Part shown: positions 46,578-64,000 of the stretch, one piece after another
Layout of the letters: every line of letters begins with the position of its first letter
Position numbering within the stretch: position 1 is the stretch's first letter
Assembly (NCBI GenBank): GCA_963576565.1
Contig: OY755047.1
Coordinates: forward strand, 4,310,931 to 4,374,930
Direction of reading: 5' to 3'
Source of the DNA: Aspidapion aeneum
Lineage: Eukaryota > Arthropoda > Insecta > Coleoptera > Brentidae
Length of the DNA: 64,000 nucleotides
Notes under the pieces: generated by a model
Databases searched by the model: none
The model's input: only the letters and a program-made list of their open reading frames with translations
What the model was told of the DNA's origin: nothing
Translations under genes and position numbers: made by a program

Positions 46578-47891
46578 ATATTTTTATAAATATAATATCT
46601 ACTACAAAATAAAAGTGCGCACATTTCTTTCCTTATTTTAATAATAAATTTGACACTTTTTCTTCGTCGAAATTAAATTTTATTCATCGCAATTTTTCAA
46701 AATCCGGTATTTTTTACATGTTCTATTTAGTTGTGACTTTCGATCTCCCGATAAATTGTAGCCCTCGCTACGCTAGAGCTACAAACTTTTGTGTCGGAAA
46801 AAAAATTGCTCTTTTATTGCTTGGTGTATAATTCCATAAATATAAGAAGTATAGGTATTTTTACAAAAAAATAAGTTTTAGAAAACCTATTTATTTTTTT
46901 ATTCCTTACAAGATGAGAAACTCTATTTAATTTTTTCATATTGGAGTATTTTTTAAATAAACTTACCAAAAGTTACTATTTAACACTGTTGAAAACTTTG
47001 TCAAACTCCAAAAACGCCACAAAACTGTTTGTCTTTTTACACTTTATTTTTTTCTTTTAATAATTAAAAAAAAAACGTATACAAAAACTGTTTTAGCAAC
47101 GAACTAATTCAAAAATGGAATATTCCAGAACTAATCCTTGTCCACGCGACAATTTTTTAAAGAAAAAACTTGTTTTTCTCGTTACAAAAAGTTCGTTAAA
47201 TCAAAATCAAGATATTTCTCTGTCTATCGTGTGTGTAAGAACCCACACACACGTTTTAACTCCAATATACTGACCCACTGACTAGTGACTGGGTCCTGCG
47301 AGGTAGGTACCACTTGTGCTATGGTCGAACTTGCGAATGGGAACCACTTTGCTTAAATTGGAACCACTGGCTGCGCGTGTAGTAAAGTAGGGGAATGCCG
47401 GGCAGCTTTTCTTTCATGACTTTACAGTATTCATCTTAATTCCAACCAGTTTTCTTACTCGGAAGAAGGTAGATTCGAAAAGAATAAAAGATAACATTTA
47501 TGCACATAGATGCATAATTTATGAGCGATCCCTTAAGATAGTCTAAACCTATCTCGCCATCTATTGACGGAAAACCTAGGCTCGGGTATTATGTGCGTTT
47601 AAACTACTCGGCTATCTTCTCGAATATTTTGATCGGCGAAAAAAATTAACGACCTTCCTACGTCAACAAAGGTCATAAAGGTCAATTTATGTGTTTATTT
47701 TAACATTTTTCAAAGATTAGATAAGAGAAACTGACGTAATTTTACACAACATCTTTTGCCTTAAACAGTCCGTGTGAGAACCCCTTGCAACGCGGTCCTA
47801 TCTTACAACAACGCCAAGCTTTCCATCCTTTGTTCTCTTGCAACGATAAGTTTATTCTAGCAACAGTTCTTGCAAGACCGGTTCTCCTAGA
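46578..47891. other. 5' flank of Got1
   Basis: About 1.3 kb between a palindromic repeat and the Got1 ATG. It is A/T-rich up to about 47250 and more mixed in composition from 47270 to 47891, where a promoter and 5'UTR would be expected. There is a small hairpin near 46761-46785 (TAGCCCTCGC / GCTAGAGCTA). I see no convincing TATA box or other core element, so the promoter role rests on position only. Confidence 0.35.
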
Positions 47892-59737
<11,846 letters not shown>

Positions 59738-60347
59738 ATGACTTACAGTGAAATAATAATTTTTTTAAGTAAACAACACTACTAAAAATCAACATTTAAG
59801 ATGAGTCACACACATAAAATAGGTTACATAAAAATGGTTTCAAAAACTAATTTCACATTTTAAATATGGACTCTTTCCTGACTTCAGAGCCATATTCATA
59901 TAAATCCTAGCTGATCCTCTTCTCGAAATTTTATTTATTTTTTTACCATTTTTCTAGTTAGTCTAGGCGCTGGCTCCTGTCAGGTGTGACCTCATATATG
60001 CGCTCAGTTTGACTGTGGGGTCTTTTAAGCACTCATAGGAGTATAAAAAAAAGTTTGGCCACGTGGTCGAATTGATAGATTTTTTTTTAAGCGTATCTCC
60101 TTACCCAGTGGTCCGATTTTAATTTTTTAAAGCTTGTTATACTCCCTCTTTAAAGGCAAATAAATTTTGTCATTACACATTTTTTGATAAATTAAGTAGT
60201 TCTTCAGATATACCAAGAATAATTTTTTATAGTACTTATAATTCTGCTTCTTCTTACCAGTGTCAGATCTTTTACAATTTTTAAGAAAAAAATCGATTTT
60301 GGAGCGAAAACATGAAATTTTTACAAAATTCAATATTTTTGCTGGCT

Positions 60348-61643
60348 TGTACAGGGTGTCCCAAATTGGGCACTTTTAGGTGGTTTAAGGTACTTCTAGG
60401 GGAGACAGAGAAAAACTGACCACGCATTGCGACGCTCAAATTTCAAGAGAGGACTTATAGTAAAAACCGCATTTTGAAATATCGTCTTGTGTTTGAGCTA
60501 CGGGGGCATTTTGAAAAGTCTGCATTTTGGAAGGGGGTCTATAACTTCGTTATTAGTGAAAATTTTGATTTAGAGTAAATTGCAATTTTATAGACTTTGT
60601 CACGAGGAATTCACTCGCTAAATTAAATTTTAACTGTCACTTTTAGTTTTTGAGATATGACATAAAACTGCATTTTTTCTTATGGAATGGACTATATTTA
60701 TATTAATTTTCGAGTTCGTCATTGAATTCTTTTCAAAACTATGTATCATATGTCCTAGTTTGATTGAGCGGTTTAGGAGATATTCAGCTTTTTCACTTAT
60801 TTCTAGTGCGCTATGATTTCCTGCTGAGGCAGGTCAAGGCACTCCAGTATAATTATTTTACACAGTCAAAAATATAGTAAGCCTGGTTTGAAACAAAAAT
60901 TACAGATTCAATAGAAATTCGATATTATTAAAAATTATCAATAATCATTGCGTCATAGATCAACAGAATAAATAACAACCAACCTACTATATAACTATAG
61001 TAACTTAATTTCATATCAAAGCGTAATGTCAAATTGTTTAAACAATTGAAAACAATGACAAAACGCCAAGACGCAAGGCCAACTTGATTTGCATAGTATA
61101 AGACAACAAAACTATAGGAGTATTGAAGTAGGATTTGACCGCAAGGCTTTCATGTCAATGGCGCATGACGTCAATCAACGCACACTAGACAAAAATAAAA
61201 AACTTTAATTATCTCCGAAACCGCTTAATCAAACTATGACATGTGATACATCATTTTGAAAAGAATTTAATTACGAGTTCTAAAATTAATTAAAATATAG
61301 GCTATTCCATAAGAAGAAATGCAACTTTATGTCATATCTGAAAAACTAAAAGTGACAGTTAAAATTTAATTTAGCGGGTGAATTCCTCGCGACAAAGTCT
61401 ATAAAATTGCAATTTACTCTAAATCAAAATTTCCACTAATAACGAAGTTATAGACCCCCTTCCAAAATGCAGACTTTTCAAAATGCCCCCGTAGCTCAAA
61501 GACAAGACGATATTTCAAAATACGGTTTTTACTATAAGTCTTCTCTTGAAATTTGAGCCTCGCAATGTGTGGTCAGTTTTTCTCAGTGTCCCCTAGAAGT
61601 ACCTTAAACCCCTAAAAGTGCCCAATTTGGGACACCCTGTACA
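60348..61643. mobile_element. Inner palindrome with TACAGGGTGTCCC ends
   Basis: Starts TGTACAGGGTGTCCCAAATT and ends AATTTGGGACACCCTGTACA. Arms of about 440 bp (60348-60790 and 61195-61643) are highly similar, with a ~400-bp spacer. It lies within the outer palindrome. No ORF resembles a transposase. Confidence 0.7.
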
Positions 61644-61809
61644 GCTAACTACCAAAGCTAGGATGATAAGTGATACATCAAAAGAAGCGAAATTAAAAGT
61701 ACTATAAAATAATATTCGCTAGAATGCATCGTTTCGCTGCAAATTCACTTTTTTATAATCTTGTGAACAGTTTTAGAAACCACCCTCTTTAAGGCAGTCT
61801 TTAGGGGTA

Positions 61810-62019
61810 CAGTCGGGGACTTTTTAAATTGCCGTTGTACTTTTTTTCTGCCAAAATTAATCAATCAAAGACGTCAAAAAAAATATATTTTTAAATATGT
61901 ATGTATACAGACAGCGGTAAGTTTCACAATTTTTTTGTTTTGGTTCAAACTGCTTTTCCGAATTTCAAATAGGAATATTTTTTGTTTTTGAGGGCGGCAA
62001 TTTAAAAAGTCCCCGACTG
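61810..62019. mobile_element. 210-bp MITE with 25-bp perfect inverted ends and TA duplication
   Basis: Begins CAGTCGGGGACTTTTTAA and ends with the exact inverse, with 25 identical terminal bases. It is flanked by TA (61808-61809 and 62020-62021). The CAG start and TA target fit Tc1/mariner mobilisation. Nested in the large palindrome 3' of Got1. Confidence 0.75.
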
Positions 62020-62614
62020 TACCATCCATCGAACTTTAAAAATATAAAGTCAATATCCCCTTCTCTGAAAGGTTTAAAGCCTTATATGTAACAAAAAAAA
62101 AACAAATGAACAAATGTCAGTAATATTGTAGATACAATAATATGAACATTATTTTAATTTTTTTTCGAGCGGAAATACTAATAATCTTGGTATATCCCAA
62201 AAACTACTTGATTTATCAAAAAATATGTAATGACAAAATTTGTTTGCCTTTAAAAAAGGAATGAAAAAATTTAAATCGGGCCACTGGGTAGGGAGATGCT
62301 TACACAAAAAATCTATCAATTTCGCGGAAATTTTCAAAGATGGCGGCCAAACAACTACGAGTTCACTTGGTCGAACCAAACTTTTTTTACACTCTTATGG
62401 GTGCTTAACAAATCCCTGTAATCAAACTGAGCGCACATATTAGGTCAGACGTGACAGGAGCCAGCGCCTAGACTAACTAGAAAAAAGGCAAAAAATTGAT
62501 AAAATTTCGAGAAGAGGATCAGCTAAGATTTATATGAATATTGCTATGAAATCAGGAAAGAGTCCATATTCAAAATGTGCAATTAGTTTTTGGAACCATT
62601 TTTATATAACCTAT

Positions 62615-63206
62615 ACTTCATTCAGGCACACTGTGCCCGCTCGTGGTGGCGTTGATAGATAAGTAGTAGACCACTGAAAACTTTAAAAAAAAATTTTTTT
62701 TGGAACAAACTAAAGACAAACACTTATAGGTAAGTCAAACTAATAAAGAATTGTGTGTATTTTAAAATAGTCATATATCTTGAAAACTAATAGACCGATT
62801 TTAGTCAAAATGTATTGAGTTCTTTGGAAGGGCCTAGGAAATCCTTGTTGCAAATGTTATAAAAATCGGTTTAGTAGTTTTGAAGATATATGAATTTTTT
62901 CAAAGGCTTGGTTTTGGTTAAAAGAATTGTGCACAAAATATTTTGAAAATATTAGGCAATAATAGTTGTTTTATTTTGTTTGCATTTTATTTTTGTTGCA
63001 TTTATAATTATTTTTGTTTTTTAATTTAAAAATATTATCTACATTGTTATTTTGTTAGAAAAAACATATTTTTTTTAAGGTCGAATATATTATGTTATCA
63101 GTTTTAAAAACTTCAGATATAAAATTTCATTACTCCTTGTCATACCCAATAAAAAAAAGATTAATATGATAATAATAATAAAGCTTTTTATCTCCAATTT
63201 GCAAAA
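62615..63206. other. A/T-rich intergenic stretch
   Basis: No gene, inverted repeat or tandem array found. It contains a motif typical of dispersed insect repeats (AATCGGTTTAGTAGTTTTGA). Confidence 0.5.
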
Positions 63207-63908
63207 TAAAATACTCTGCCAATCTATGGGCACCTAAGCTCACACTAGGTACTATAATTATAGTGTACGTGTGAGTTAATATATAACTAAAAACTGAAAT
63301 ATATTTTATTGAACTCCAGACTCAATTACCTTTCGTTTGATACCACACAAGCCATGTTTTGACTTAAACTTTAATTTTTCAAATCTACCTCCACCTTTTT
63401 TTTTTAAACTAAAATGTATTTTGTTTAACTCCAGACTCAATTACCTTTCGTTTGATATCACACACGCCATATTTCCACATAAACACTAATTTTTTTAATT
63501 TACTCCCACCCTTTTTTTAAAAGTAAAATGTATTTTATTTAACTCCAGACGCAATTACCTTTCGTTTGATATCACACACGCCATATTTTTACATAAACTC
63601 TAATTTTTGATATATACCCCCACCCTTTTATTTGGCTTGTGTTCGGTGGATTTTGTTCATTTTTAAATGGGACCATCTCGACCCCAAAACCCAGCGTAGG
63701 TACCAAATTTCATTAAAATCGGGCAAGCGATTTTTGAGTTATGCGCGTTGGTCGTTACAGACAGACAGACAGACAGACGGCGCAACAAAAAAGTTTCAAA
63801 ATCATCTGAAACGCAAAGATATATAAAAATTTTTGAAATCGGAGCTTTTTTTTTCTTGAAAAAATTAGGATCACTATAACTCACACTACTATAGTGTAGT
63901 GTGAGCTA
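63207..63908. repeat. Composite repeat, copy 3
   Basis: Same order as 50397-51120: ACTCTGCCAAT start, AGCTCACACTAGG, about three ~115-120-bp tandem units, a block AATCGGGCAAGCGATTTTTG, (GACA)n near 63759, and TAGCTCACACT-like end. Full-length relative to the intron 3 copy. Confidence 0.65.
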
Positions 63909-64000
63909 AATATGTTTTTTGAAAAATTATCTGATGGGTAAATAAATAATACCACCAAATTTTAAAAATACAAAAATATAATTCTTTTTTAAATACGTAT

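Larger units (their letters stand above)
59819..62614. mobile_element. Large palindromic element just 3' of Got1 (outer)
   Basis: Left arm 59819-60240 and right arm about 62165-62614 are inverse copies, from ATAGGTTACATAAAAATGG to CCATTTTTATATAACCTAT. Matching inner landmarks are CTAGGCGCTGGCTCCTGTCA and its inverse. Its interior holds a second palindrome (60348-61643) and a MITE (61810-62019). It starts 82 bp after the Got1 stop. Confidence 0.65.

Noticed and set aside
63759..63780. GACA-repeat region as a CRISPR-like or regulatory array
   Set aside because: A simple (GACA)n microsatellite typical of dispersed insect repeats.

Overview
This is an A+T-rich eukaryotic nuclear window, most likely from an insect. 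It has GT-AG spliced exons, several clades of non-LTR retrotransposon fragments, a Penelope-like relic, and dense DNA-transposon derivatives (hAT, PIF/Harbinger and Tigger/mariner types). I cannot name the species. The repeat load suggests a large genome, such as that of a beetle.

The only intact host gene I can support is a cytosolic aspartate aminotransferase (Got1 type) on the + strand, coding from 47892 to 59737. It has seven exons with GT-AG introns and consistent phases, encodes 408 residues, and keeps all the catalytic residues checked. Intron 2 is 59 bp. Every other intron is largely made of mobile elements: a PIF/Harbinger-type element (intron 1), two multi-part repeats (intron 3), a palindrome inside a palindrome plus a tRNA-like palindrome (intron 4), a fold-back element with a 10-bp target duplication at the splice donor (intron 5), and further palindromes (intron 6).

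Layout. 0-7.2 kb: a Tigger-type element carrying a 142-bp tandem array, then a 493-bp satellite. 7.2-13.2 kb: decayed LINEs, MITEs, a nested ~1-kb inverted-repeat element and a double-ended hAT palindrome. 14-20 kb: a 1.2-kb inverted-repeat element, a LINE remnant and a hAT copy nested in another element. 20-22.7 kb: a Tigger-type relic expanded into a (GAAAAAT)n array. 23-28 kb: three LINE lineages, one interrupted by a fresh non-LTR insertion. 28.7-34 kb: a palindrome, a Penelope relic, MITEs and an RNase H-bearing LINE. 34-45 kb: more hAT and MITE nests and second copies of earlier elements. 45.3-62.6 kb: the Got1 locus among long palindromes. 62.6-64 kb: a further copy of the intron-3 repeat.

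The most unusual pattern is the number of long inverted repeats, often nested, in and beside Got1. Many share a TACAGGGTGT-like terminus but have unrelated interiors. They may be a poorly described class of fold-back elements mobilised in trans. That is inference. The sequence directly shows the inverted arms, shared termini, nesting and several target-site duplications.
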